A DNA stretch of 9,466 bases from Ardenticatenales bacterium (GCA_013139935.1 WSZX01000520.1:1-9466); one strand, 5' to 3'. Positions 1 to 7,278 are shown, counted from the first letter of the stretch. Numbers and translations are program-made. The notes: generated from the letters alone by a model not told the origin.

Positions 1-3000
1 GTCCGCCACAACCCACGCTATGTTGACCTGGAGAAATGCGTCGGTTGTGGCGATTGCGCTGACGTCTGCCCTGTTATCCTGCCCGACGACTTTAACGCTG
101 GCCTCTCCTCGCGCCGCGCTGCTTTCAGATTGTACCCCCAGGCGGTTCCAAACACCTTCGCCATTGAAAAGCTGGGAATCGCCCCCTGTCGGGATGCTTG
201 CCCCACCGGGCAGCGAGCGCAGGGCTATATAGCCCTGATCCGAGAGGGGCGCCACGAGGATGCGTTGCGGGTTATCAAGGAGGATAATCCGTTCCCCGGC
301 ATCTGCGGCCGCATTTGCAACCATCGTTGCGAGGACGCCTGCAACCGTGACAAGCTGGACGAGCCCATCAACATCCGGGCTCTGAAACGGTTCATCACGG
401 ATAGGGTTTATGCCCGGCCTAGGGTTCCGCCGGAGCCGGCCGAGCGCAGATATGGTGAGCGGGTTGCCATCATCGGCGGCGGACCCTGCGGGTTGACGGC
501 CGCTCAGGACCTGTGCCGGACCGGGTACGCCGTGACCGTCTTTGAGGCGCTGCCGGTGGCGGGCGGGATGCTGCGGGTGGGTGTCCCGGAATACCGGCTG
601 CCGACCGAGATCATCGAGCGCGAGGTCCAGGACATTCTGGACCTGGGGGTGGAGCTGCGTCTGGATACGTGCGTGGAGAGTCTGGATGATGTTTTCGGCG
701 AAGGGTTTGACGCCGTGCTCATCGCCGTTGGGGCCCATGAAGGGGTGCGTTTGCCCATCCCCGGAGCGAACCTCGAAGGGGTATTGCTGAACACCGCGTT
801 CCTTCGCGATGTCCGTCTGGGTAACCCGCCCAGCCTTGGAAGGCGCGCCGCCGTCGTCGGCGCGGGGGATGTGGCCTTGGATGTGGCTCGCACGGCCGTG
901 AGGTTGGGGGCCGAGGTGCACCTCTACTACCGCCGCACCCGTGAGGAAGCGACCGCCGATGAAGAAGAAATGCGCCACGCGGAGGAGGAAGGGGTCATCT
1001 TCCATTGGCAGACGACCCCTCTGGAAGTGATCGGTGGCAGCAGCCACGTCGTGGGCCTCAAGTGCGTGCACACCGAGCAGGGGCTGCCTGACGAGACCGG
1101 CCGGCGTCGGCCGGTTCCGATTCCTGGCTCGGAGCATGTGGTCCACTGTGACAATGTCATCTTTTCGGTCGGCCAGCGGGCGGGTCTCGCCTTCATCCCA
1201 GAGAGCATGGGTGTGGGTGTCACCCAGTGGTCCACCATTGCGGTAAATCCAAACACGCTGGCCGCCACTCGCCCCGGTGTCTTTGCCGCTGGCGATGCGA
1301 CGACCGGCACCTCTTTTGTGATTGAGGCCGTCGAAGCGGGTCATCGCGCGGCTGGATCTATCCACCGCTATCTGCGCGGGGAAGAGTTGGAGCCGCTGCC
1401 CAAGCCTGAACTGCCCGTGGTAGAGCTGACGCGTGCCGAGATTGACCAGCGAGTGGCGCGGGGGGAGGTGCAACCCGAGCCCCGAGTGCCGATGGGCAGA
1501 CTCCCGCTTCAGCAAAGGCTGTCCACCTTTGACGAGGTGGTGGCAGGCTACACCGATGAGGAGGCTCAGGCAGAGGCGGCTCGCTGCCTGGCCTGCGGCA
1601 TTTGCTCCGAGTGTTTGAGTTGCGAGTACATCTGTCAGGCGGATGCTATTTTTCACGCTATGGTCGCCTGGACCGAGATTGTGAACGTCGGGGCCATCAT
1701 CTTGGCGCCCGGCTTTCAGCCCTACCCCGCCGAACGCTCTCAGGAATACGGCTTTGGCCGCTACCCCAATGTGGTCACGTCGCTTCAGTTCGAACGGCTG
1801 CTCAGCGCCTCCGGGCCGACGCTTGGTCATGTTCGGCGGCCGTCAGACGGGGCCAAGGCGAAAAAGATTGCATTTCTGCAATGCGTGGGCTCTCGTGATC
1901 AGTCGCACGACTATTGCTCCTCGGTCTGCTGTATGTACGCCACCAAAGAAGCCATCATGGCAATCGAACACGAAAAGGATACGGATGTTCACGTGTTCAT
2001 GATGGACATGCGGGCCTTTAGCAAGGGGTACGAAGAATACTATCGGCGGGCGCGGGAGGAATACGGTGTCCAGTACATCCGATGTCGCATCTCTGCCGTG
2101 CGGCAGAACCCGCAGACGGGGAACCTGGTGGTACGCTATGTCGCAGTGGAGAGACGCGAGGCGAGAGGGGAAGGAGAGACGAGTACCCCGTCCCTCGCTG
2201 CCCATCCGGTGCTTCTCGAAGAGGAGTTTGACCTGGTTGTCCTCTCTGTTGGCATGGAGATAGCAGAGAGCGTGCGCGAGCTGGGTCGCAGGCTGGGAAT
2301 TGAACTGGATCATCATGGCTTTTGTCACACAGCCCCCTTCTCTCCCTTGCGAACCAGCCGGCCGGGAGTGTATGCCATCGGTTCGTTTCGCGAACCGATG
2401 GATATCCCCGAGTCGGTGGTCGATGGGAGCGGGGCAGCGGCAGAGGCCAGCGGATTGTTGAGCCAATCTCGCTGGACCCTGACGAAGGAGAAGGAATACC
2501 CGCTGGAGCGGGACGTGAGCGCAGAGACGCCACGCGTGGGCGTGTTTGTCTGCCACTGTGGCTCGAACATCGGTGGTTACCTCGACGTGCCCGCCGTGGC
2601 CGAATATGCCCAGAGCCTGCCCGGCGTGGTTCACGCTGAGCACAATTTGTACACGTGCTCGCAGGATTCTATCACCCATATCTCTGAGCGCATAAAGGAG
2701 TTGGAACTGAACCGGGTGGTCGTGGCGGCCTGCACTCCTCTGACCCACGAGCTGCTCTTCCAGGATAGCCTGCGGGCGGCTGGTCTAAACCCCTACCTGT
2801 TTGAAATGGCGAATATCCGCAACCAGTGTTCGTGGGTTCATGGCGATGATTGGGCAGCGGGGACAGCCAAGGCGCGGGACCTGGTCCGCATGGCTGTGGC
2901 CAGGGCGAACCGGCTGGAGCCTCTGACGACCTCGGTAGTGCCCGTTCACAAACGGGCACTGGTAGTCGGCGGCGGCCCGGCCGGGATGAACTCAGCGTTG

Positions 3001-4317
3001 ACCTTGGCCGCTCAGGGGATCGTCGTTACACTGGTCGAGCGAGAGACGCGATTGGGTGGCAACCTGCGCCATTTGCACTATCTGATGGAGTGGCAAATCG
3101 GGGAATCCGCGAAAGCGCCAAGTCAGGGGTTCAGTGGTTCCGATCCTCAAGCGTACTTGCATGACCTCATCAGGCGCGTGGAAACTGAGCCTCTGATTGA
3201 GATCTACCTGGGCACGGAGTTGGTCAGATCGAGCGGTTTTAAGGGGAACTTTATCTCTATCCTCAAGACGCCCGTGGGAGAGACGGAGGTGGCCCACGGG
3301 GCGACAATCGTCGCCAGCGGCGGACAGGAGTATCGCGGGCCAGAGTACGGTTACGGGACCCACCCAAAGATCCTGACCCTGTTGGAGTTTGAGGAATTGA
3401 TGGCGGCCTGCGTTGCACGTAGCGGCGAGGATCGTATGGCTGGCGGCCTGCCCGACTCTATTGTGATGATCCTCTGCGCCGGCCTACCGGCCGAGAGGTT
3501 TTGCAGCCGCATTTGCTGCACCGCGGCCCTCAAGAACGCGCTTATACTCAAACGACTCCGCCCGGCGGCCCGCGTCACGGTGCTCTACCGAGATATCCGC
3601 ACGTTTGGTCTCAAGGAGCGGCTATACACCGAGGCTCGCAGGCAGGGAGTCTTGTTCGTCCGCTACGATTTTGAGTTCAAGCCCGCGGTGACGACTGAGA
3701 AGGGGCTGAGAATCAAAGTCCGTGAGCAGACCTTGGGACAAACGCTAGAGTTGCACCCCGATCTGCTGGTGCTTAGCACACCGATGGTGCCGTCCAATGG
3801 CGCGGACGTATTGGCCAGTGCGCTCAAGGTGGGCGTAGACCTGGATGGTTGGTTCATGGAGGCCCATGTCAAGCTTCGCCCGGTTGACTTTGCGGCCGAT
3901 GGGGTGTACCTGGCCGGAGCGGCCCACTATCCCAAATTGCTGGATGAGACCATCATCCAGGCTCAGGCAGCGGCCGCCCGTGCCATGACGATATTAAGCA
4001 AGGACGCCCTGGACGTTGGAGGCGTGGTTGCCCAGGTGGACCCGGAAGAGTGTGTCGGTTGCCTGACATGCGTTCGGGTTTGTCCCTTCGATGTGCCCGA
4101 AGTGCGGACAGGTCTGACGGGAATCGGAGGGATCGCCGGCGCAGCCTACATCGAACCCGCCCAGTGTCAGGGTTGTGGCATCTGCGTTGGCGAGTGCCCA
4201 GCCAGAGCGATCCAACTGCTGCATTACCGGAATGAGCAGGTGGAAGCCCAGATTGAGGCTTTTTGTAGAGCCATGGAATCGCCGGCCGGCGCGCCCCGGC
4301 TCTACGTCGGGGCGTAA
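1..4317 (+). CDS. hdrA: HdrA-type flavoprotein with inserted GltD/NfnB-like module and second HdrA module (5' end cut off)
   Basis: The frame is open from base 1 to a TAA at 4315-4317 (1438 visible residues), so the true start lies upstream; the TTG at 130 is not a real start. In order I see: a [4Fe-4S] motif CVGCGDCADVCP (nt 37-72); a GltD/dihydropyrimidine-dehydrogenase-type cysteine domain (CRDAC near nt 187, ICGRICNHRCEDAC near 301); an FAD site IIGGGPCG (about 472); an NAD(P) site VVGAGDVALD with a following YYRR that suggests NADPH (about 853-940); GVFAAGD (about 1280); a cysteine cluster (about 1582-1640); the HdrA signature CVGSRD then YCSSVCCMYATKEA (about 1882-1956). A second HdrA module starts at VCHCGSNIGG (2551) with FAD site VVGGGPAGMN (2962) and RICCTAALKNA (about 3511), and ends in two [4Fe-4S] motifs (4051-4086, 4165-4200). 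HdrA is the FAD-bearing, electron-bifurcating subunit of heterodisulfide-reductase complexes. The GltD part splits the ferredoxin insert of the first HdrA module, and probably adds an NAD(P)H dehydrogenase. The first module's N-terminal domain, probably some 200 residues, lies outside the window. Confidence 0.93.
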   Translation, partial: VRHNPRYVDLEKCVGCGDCADVCPVILPDDFNAGLSSRRAAFRLYPQAVPNTFAIEKLGIAPCRDACPTGQRAQGYIALIREGRHEDALRVIKEDNPFPGICGRICNHRCEDACNRDKLDEPINIRALKRFITDRVYARPRVPPEPAERRYGERVAIIGGGPCGLTAAQDLCRTGYAVTVFEALPVAGGMLRVGVPEYRLPTEIIEREVQDILDLGVELRLDTCVESLDDVFGEGFDAVLIAVGAHEGVRLPIPGANLEGVLLNTAFLRDVRLGNPPSLGRRAAVVGAGDVALDVARTAVRLGAEVHLYYRRTREEATADEEEMRHAEEEGVIFHWQTTPLEVIGGSSHVVGLKCVHTEQGLPDETGRRRPVPIPGSEHVVHCDNVIFSVGQRAGLAFIPESMGVGVTQWSTIAVNPNTLAATRPGVFAAGDATTGTSFVIEAVEAGHRAAGSIHRYLRGEELEPLPKPELPVVELTRAEIDQRVARGEVQPEPRVPMGRLPLQQRLSTFDEVVAGYTDEEAQAEAARCLACGICSECLSCEYICQADAIFHAMVAWTEIVNVGAIILAPGFQPYPAERSQEYGFGRYPNVVTSLQFERLLSASGPTLGHVRRPSDGAKAKKIAFLQCVGSRDQSHDYCSSVCCMYATKEAIMAIEHEKDTDVHVFMMDMRAFSKGYEEYYRRAREEYGVQYIRCRISAVRQNPQTGNLVVRYVAVERREARGEGETSTPSLAAHPVLLEEEFDLVVLSVGMEIAESVRELGRRLGIELDHHGFCHTAPFSPLRTSRPGVYAIGSFREPMDIPESVVDGSGAAAEASGLLSQSRWTLTKEKEYPLERDVSAETPRVGVFVCHCGSNIGGYLDVPAVAEYAQSLPGVVHAEHNLYTCSQDSITHISERIKELELNRVVVAACTPLTHELLFQDSLRAAGLNPYLFEMANIRNQCSWVHGDDWAAGTAKARDLVRMAVARANRLEPLTTSVVPVHKRALVVGGGPAGMNSALTLAAQGIVVTLVERETRLGGNLRHLHYLMEWQIGESAKAPSQGFSGSDPQAYLHDLIRRVETEPLIEIYLGTELVRSSGFKGNFISILKTPVGETEVAHGATIVASGGQEYRGPEYGYGTHPKILTLLEFEELMAACVARSGEDRMAGGLPDSIVMILCAGLPAERFCSRICCTAALKNALILKRLRPAARVTVLYRDIRTFGLKERLYTEARRQGVLFVRYDFEFKPAVTTEKGLRIKVREQTLGQTLELHPDLLVLSTPMVPSNGADVLASALKVGVDLDGWFMEAHVKLRPVDFAADGVYLAGAAHYPKLLDETIIQAQAAAARAMTILSKDALDVGGVVAQVDPEECVGCLTCVRVCPFDVPEVRTGLTGIGGIAGAAYIEPAQCQGCGICVGECPARAIQLLHYRNEQVEAQIEAFCRAMESPAGAPRLYVGA
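2375..2401. repeat. Perfect 11-bp hairpin inside hdrA
   Basis: Bases 2375-2385 (CCATCGGTTCG) pair perfectly with 2391-2401 across the 5-base loop TTTCG. It lies in the codons for YAIGSFREPMD near the end of the first HdrA module. It may be chance codon use or an mRNA pause or stability element; there is no U-run, so it is not an intrinsic terminator. Confidence 0.6.
2937..2960. repeat. Perfect 10-bp hairpin inside hdrA
   Basis: Bases 2937-2946 (AGTGCCCGTT) pair perfectly with 2951-2960 around a CACA tetraloop. It falls in the linker codons between the HdrA N-terminal domain and the FAD domain of the second HdrA module, so it sits at a domain boundary. No function can be assigned. Confidence 0.6.
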
Positions 4318-4347
4318 GAGCGGTCAGACGGAATTGGAGGAAGGAAC

Positions 4348-4809
4348 ATGAGCGAGAACCATGTCTTTGAGCCGGGAATCCTTGCTCTCTGCTGCCATCA
4401 CTGCGCCTATGTTGCGGCCGACCTGACAGGGGCGATGCGCCTCACGTACCCGCCCAATCTGCGGATTGTCAGAATCCCCTGTTCGGGCAAACTGGACGTC
4501 ATCCAGACACTTGGCGCCCTTGAGCGCGGACTGGATGGGGTGATGGTCGCGGGCTGACTGGAAGGCGATTGTCATTACCTGGAAGGTAATCTGGTCGCCA
4601 AGAAACGCGTCAAGTATATTCAGAGAATTCTGAACGCGATTGGGATGGAGAGTGACCGCATAGCCATGGTCAACCTGTCTTCGGCGATGGGAGCCCAATT
4701 CGCCCAGGTGGCCACCGAGATGACAGAGCGGATACGCAAGTTGGGACCGAACCCGCTGCGGCACTCGCGCCAGGCCGGGGCGCCGGACGTTCCCGACGCT
4801 AGTGAATAG
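4348..4809 (+). CDS. mvhD: MvhD-like [2Fe-2S] electron-transfer subunit, selenoprotein (Sec at in-frame TGA)
   Basis: ATG at 4348 follows GGAGG (4336-4340, 7-base spacing), 30 bases after hdrA. Reading through TGA 4555-4557 gives 153 residues ending at TAG 4807-4809, the usual MvhD size. Visible family marks are LCCHHCAYVAADLTG (residues 14-28), YPPNLRIVRIPCSGKLD (34-50) and DGVMVAG-U-LEGDCHYLEGN (63-81). The TGA (residue 70) replaces the Cys that normally begins the GCxxGDCHY motif, and homology continues without break on both sides, which argues for selenocysteine and against a stop. In known complexes MvhD carries a [2Fe-2S] cluster and passes electrons from a hydrogenase or other partner to HdrA. 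Here no hydrogenase subunit is adjacent, and MetVF is the likely partner, as in Moorella. A standard gene caller would give only the 69-residue piece 4348-4557. The alternative, a nonsense-mutated pseudogene, is less likely given the intact downstream reading frame and hairpin. Confidence 0.9.
4564..4599 (+). promoter_or_regulatory. Bacterial SECIS-like stem-loop downstream of the mvhD UGA
   Basis: Starting 7 bases after the UGA, 4564-4571 (GGCGATTG) pairs with 4592-4599 (TGGTCGCC): five Watson-Crick pairs and three G-U wobbles. A 2x1 internal loop is followed by a perfect 6-bp upper stem, ATTACC 4574-4579 with GGTAAT 4585-4590, and a 5-base loop TGGAA that contains GG. The apical loop begins 23 bases after the UGA, within the range known for bacterial SECIS elements bound by SelB. 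The position, two-part stem and G-containing loop support Sec insertion. The fold was judged by eye and not scored. Confidence 0.75.
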
Positions 4810-4820
4810 GAGTAATCAAC

Positions 4821-5387
4821 ATGACCGACGAAAGAATTCGTACCTTCCGCAAGCTGATTACGCTCAAGGATGGGGCGAGGGTGCTGTTCCGCGTGCTGGG
4901 ACCGCCGGACGAAAAGGCGCTGGTGGCTCTGTTTCAGGCGGTTGCCGCAGACGACTTGCGCTACATTCGGAGCGACGTTCGGGATCAAGCGCTTGTGGCT
5001 GGATGGGCCCAGGATCCTGACTATGATCGGGTGCTGCCGATCGTTGCCCTGGTTCAGGATCGGATCGTGGGTGAGGCCACGCTGCACTTCAAGTCAGGCC
5101 CCCACGCACATGTGGCTGAACTCCGTATCTTCCTGGCCAGCGATTTCCGTCGCCGGGGCTTGGGTCTCCAAATGCTGGAAATGATGTTCGAACTTGCCCG
5201 CTGGCGTGACATACATTTGCTGGAGGCACAGATCGTCGCCGATCAGAGCAGGGTCATCAAGGCGTTCAAAAAGCTGGGTTTTGAGCAGCAAGGGTTGTTG
5301 GAAGATTACTTTTTGACATCGGAGCTGGAACCGCGGGACGTAGCGGTACTTGTCAAGCGATTATTGGCTCCTCAAGATGAGTTCTGA
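4821..5387 (+). CDS. GNAT-family N-acetyltransferase
   Basis: 188 residues. ATG at 4821 is preceded by AGGAG (4808-4812), which overlaps the mvhD stop codon; the 11-base gap suggests coupled translation. The acetyl-CoA pyrophosphate loop is visible as RRRGLG (residues 110-115) after the strand AELRIFLASDF, and the C-terminal GNAT part appears as VIKAFKKLGFEQQG (145-158). GNAT enzymes move an acetyl group from acetyl-CoA to an amine, often a protein lysine, a ribosomal protein N-terminus or a small molecule. The acceptor cannot be read from the sequence. Its place between mvhD and metV suggests co-expression with the methyl-branch enzymes and raises the possibility that it acetylates one of them, but that is inference. 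No regulatory domain (cyclic-nucleotide, ACT or NDP-forming acyl-CoA synthetase) is fused to it. Confidence 0.88.
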   Translation: MTDERIRTFRKLITLKDGARVLFRVLGPPDEKALVALFQAVAADDLRYIRSDVRDQALVAGWAQDPDYDRVLPIVALVQDRIVGEATLHFKSGPHAHVAELRIFLASDFRRRGLGLQMLEMMFELARWRDIHLLEAQIVADQSRVIKAFKKLGFEQQGLLEDYFLTSELEPRDVAVLVKRLLAPQDEF

Positions 5388-5417
5388 GAAGGACAGTCCT
5401 GCGCTGCCCTTTTGCAT

Positions 5418-5423
5418 GGAGGT
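5418..5423 (+). promoter_or_regulatory. Ribosome binding site that fixes a GTG start for metV
   Basis: GGAGGT at 5418-5423 lies 6 bases before GTG 5430-5432. The longest open frame instead begins at TTG 5412, upstream of this site, and would translate the Shine-Dalgarno itself as Gly-Gly. The GTG is therefore the better start. Confidence 0.8.
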
Positions 5424-5429
5424 ATTATC

Positions 5430-6179
5430 GTGATCACAGGCGAACAAAAGCCACTGGAGGAGATCAAGGGGTTCCTGACCAATGGCCGCAAGGTATTGGT
5501 CGTGGGGTGCGGCACTTGTGTCACCGTCTGCTTTGCTGGCGGAGAGAAAGAAGCACAGATCCTCGCCGCATCGCTCCGGATGAGCACAAAGCTGGGTGGT
5601 GACCCCAAGGAGGTATCGGATGTAACTGTCCAGCGTCAATGCGAATGGGAATACCTGGATGTCATTGAGAAGGAGGTCCAGGAGGCCGACATCATTGTCT
5701 CTTTGGCCTGTGGCATTGGAGTGCAGGCGATGGCCAAGCATTTCCCGGAAAAGTGGGTTGTGCCCGGTCTGAACACGAACTTCTTGGGGCTGCCGGAGGA
5801 GCAGGGAATCTGGACAGAGCAGTGCCAGGCTTGCGGCGACTGCATCCTGGCGCTGACCGGGGGAATTTGCCCCATTGCGCGCTGCGCCAAGCAGCTGCTC
5901 AACGGCCCCTGCGGTGGTTCTGAGAATGGCCTGTGTGAGGTCAAGCGAGTCAAGAAGGATGGCGGCATCCCGGTGATGGAGACGGATGCCAGAGGGCGAC
6001 AGAGACCGGTTATGGAAGACGTCGAGTGCGCGTGGCATCTCATTCATGAAAGGCTCAGTTCACTTGGAAAGCTCGACTTGCTGATGGAAGTGCAGCCGCC
6101 CAAGGACTGGTCGAGCTCGCGTGACGGCGGACCACGACGGATCGTTCGCGAGGACCTGCTTTTGTTGGACGAGGGATAA
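5430..6179 (+). CDS. metV: MetV, iron-sulfur/zinc partner of methylene-THF reductase
   Basis: 249 residues from GTG 5430, chosen because of the GGAGGT 6 bases upstream, to TAA 6177-6179. The N-terminal part has VVGCGTCVTVCFAGG with Cys27, Cys30 and Cys34. The C-terminal part has the MetV signature QCQACGDCILALTGG, then ICPIARCAKQLLNGPCGG and GLCEV (residues 131-171), with Cys132, 135, 138, 147, 152, 161 and 169 as likely metal ligands. MetV binds MetF in acetogens and links its flavin to an outside electron carrier (Hdr/MvhD in Moorella, RnfC2 in Acetobacterium). This sequence resembles the MTHFR C-terminal zinc/Fe-S family. The stop is one base from the metF start, so the two are translated together. 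Residues 172-249 form a tail without recognisable motifs. I am confident of the family; cluster number and type are from family knowledge. Confidence 0.92.
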   Translation: MITGEQKPLEEIKGFLTNGRKVLVVGCGTCVTVCFAGGEKEAQILAASLRMSTKLGGDPKEVSDVTVQRQCEWEYLDVIEKEVQEADIIVSLACGIGVQAMAKHFPEKWVVPGLNTNFLGLPEEQGIWTEQCQACGDCILALTGGICPIARCAKQLLNGPCGGSENGLCEVKRVKKDGGIPVMETDARGRQRPVMEDVECAWHLIHERLSSLGKLDLLMEVQPPKDWSSSRDGGPRRIVREDLLLLDEG

Positions 6180-6180
6180 G

Positions 6181-7170
6181 ATGACAGATCAAGCTGCAAC
6201 AAACGGCTACAAATCGGGCAGTAATCTCGAAAAGGTGCTGCGAGCCGGCCACTTTGCCGTCACGGGTGAGCTGGGTCCGCCGCAGAACGCAGATGGTGAT
6301 CACATCCGGGAAAAGGCCGGCTTGCTCCGGGGATTCGTGGACGCGGTCAATATCACCGACAATCAGACGGCCGTCGTGCGCATGTCCTCCATCGGCGCTG
6401 CCATCATCGCCATACAGGAGGGATTGGAGCCGGTGATGCAGATGACCTGCCGGGATCGCAACCGGCTGGCGATGCAGGCAGATTTCCTGAGCGCCTATGC
6501 GTTGGGCATCAAGAATATGCTTGCCCTCACGGGCGACCACCAGTCCTTTGGCAATCACCCAACGGCCAAGAACGTCCATGATGTAGACTCGCTGCAGCTG
6601 TTGGGCATGCTGCGCGATCTGCGGGACGAGAAGAAATTCGACTGTGGCGACCCTATCAAGGAGTGCGAACCTCGTTTCTTTGTCGGTGCGGCCGCTGCCC
6701 CCGAGGCCGGTCCTACTGAGTGGAGACCGTACCGCTTGGCCAAGAAGGTCAGTGCTGGGGCTGATTTCATCCAAACCCAGTTGGTCTACAATGTGGACGC
6801 ATTCAAGAAATATATGGAAGAGGTTCGCAAACTGGGCCTGCACGAGAAAGTGTTTATCCTGGTGGGTGTCGGACCGCTCAAGGGGCCTGGAATGGCCAGG
6901 TATATGCGCGACTTTGTCCCCGGCATCTCCATGCCGGACCACATAATTGACCGGATGACCAAAGCTGCCACCGGGATCCCCAAAGAGGAAAAGCAGGCAC
7001 GGAGAGATGCGTGGCGGGCGGAGGGGATCCAGGTCTGCATCGAACTGATGCAGGAGGTGCGTGAAATCAAAGGCGTTGCTGGCGTCCACGTGATGGCGAT
7101 AGAGTGGGAAGAAGCGGTCGAGTCAATTGTAGAGGGTGCGGGCATGCTGCCCCGGCCGGTTGTAGAGTAG
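6181..7170 (+). CDS. metF: Methylenetetrahydrofolate reductase (MetF)
   Basis: 329 residues. ATG at 6181 follows a GAGGG (6171-6175) in the end of metV; an upstream GTG at 6121 in the same frame would overlap metV by 59 bases and add a non-homologous 20-residue leader, so I reject it. The TIM-barrel MTHFR marks are TGELGPP with Glu30, matching the catalytic Glu28 of the E. coli enzyme; DAVNITDNQ (54-62); PVMQMTCRDRNR (84-95); LALTGDH with Asp119, matching the flavin-tuning Asp120; and GADFIQTQLVYN. It reduces 5,10-methylene-THF to 5-methyl-THF with FAD/FMN in the methyl branch of the Wood-Ljungdahl pathway; in the oxidative direction it would run in reverse. MetFs that pair with MetV usually do not take NAD(P)H directly and depend on partner subunits. 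The stop TAG is at 7168-7170. Confidence 0.95.
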   Translation: MTDQAATNGYKSGSNLEKVLRAGHFAVTGELGPPQNADGDHIREKAGLLRGFVDAVNITDNQTAVVRMSSIGAAIIAIQEGLEPVMQMTCRDRNRLAMQADFLSAYALGIKNMLALTGDHQSFGNHPTAKNVHDVDSLQLLGMLRDLRDEKKFDCGDPIKECEPRFFVGAAAAPEAGPTEWRPYRLAKKVSAGADFIQTQLVYNVDAFKKYMEEVRKLGLHEKVFILVGVGPLKGPGMARYMRDFVPGISMPDHIIDRMTKAATGIPKEEKQARRDAWRAEGIQVCIELMQEVREIKGVAGVHVMAIEWEEAVESIVEGAGMLPRPVVE

Positions 7171-7244
7171 TCGTGGGTTGGCTGTTGTCTATGTCGCGTC
7201 TGCCGGTGGCGAGCGATATGGACGGGTTGCCCTGTCACCGCAGA

Positions 7245-7263
7245 GAGGGTGTGAAACGCCCTC
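7245..7263 (+). other. Small hairpin in the metF-hdrCB gap
   Basis: Within the 108-base gap 7171-7278, GAGGGTG (7245-7251) pairs with CGCCCTC (7257-7263), with one T-G wobble and loop TGAAA. It ends 4 bases before the hdrCB Shine-Dalgarno (GGAG 7268-7271). No U-run follows, so it is more likely an mRNA structure affecting translation or processing than a terminator. The rest of the gap shows no gene and no clear promoter. Confidence 0.45.
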
Positions 7264-7278
7264 GACTGGAGTGAGAGA

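Noticed and set aside
1843..2748. 301-residue minus-strand open frame opposite hdrA
   Set aside because: It is a shadow of the strongly supported hdrA frame in GC-rich DNA; its translation is rich in His/Arg with no recognisable motif.
130..4317. TTG at 130 as the start of hdrA
   Set aside because: The frame is open to base 1 and encodes a typical HdrA ferredoxin motif (Cys13, 16, 19, 23) before that TTG.
4348..4557. A short 69-residue MvhD fragment, or an mvhD pseudogene with a nonsense codon
   Set aside because: The family sequence continues in the same frame directly after the TGA with conserved GDCHYLEGN and a normal C-terminus, the TGA replaces a conserved Cys, and a SECIS-like hairpin follows.
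6055..7089. 344-residue minus-strand open frame opposite metF
   Set aside because: The plus strand has clear MetF motifs through the same stretch; the minus translation shows no family features.
6121..7170. GTG at 6121 as the metF start
   Set aside because: It lies inside metV and adds a non-homologous leader; ATG 6181 has a ribosome site and starts right after the metV stop.
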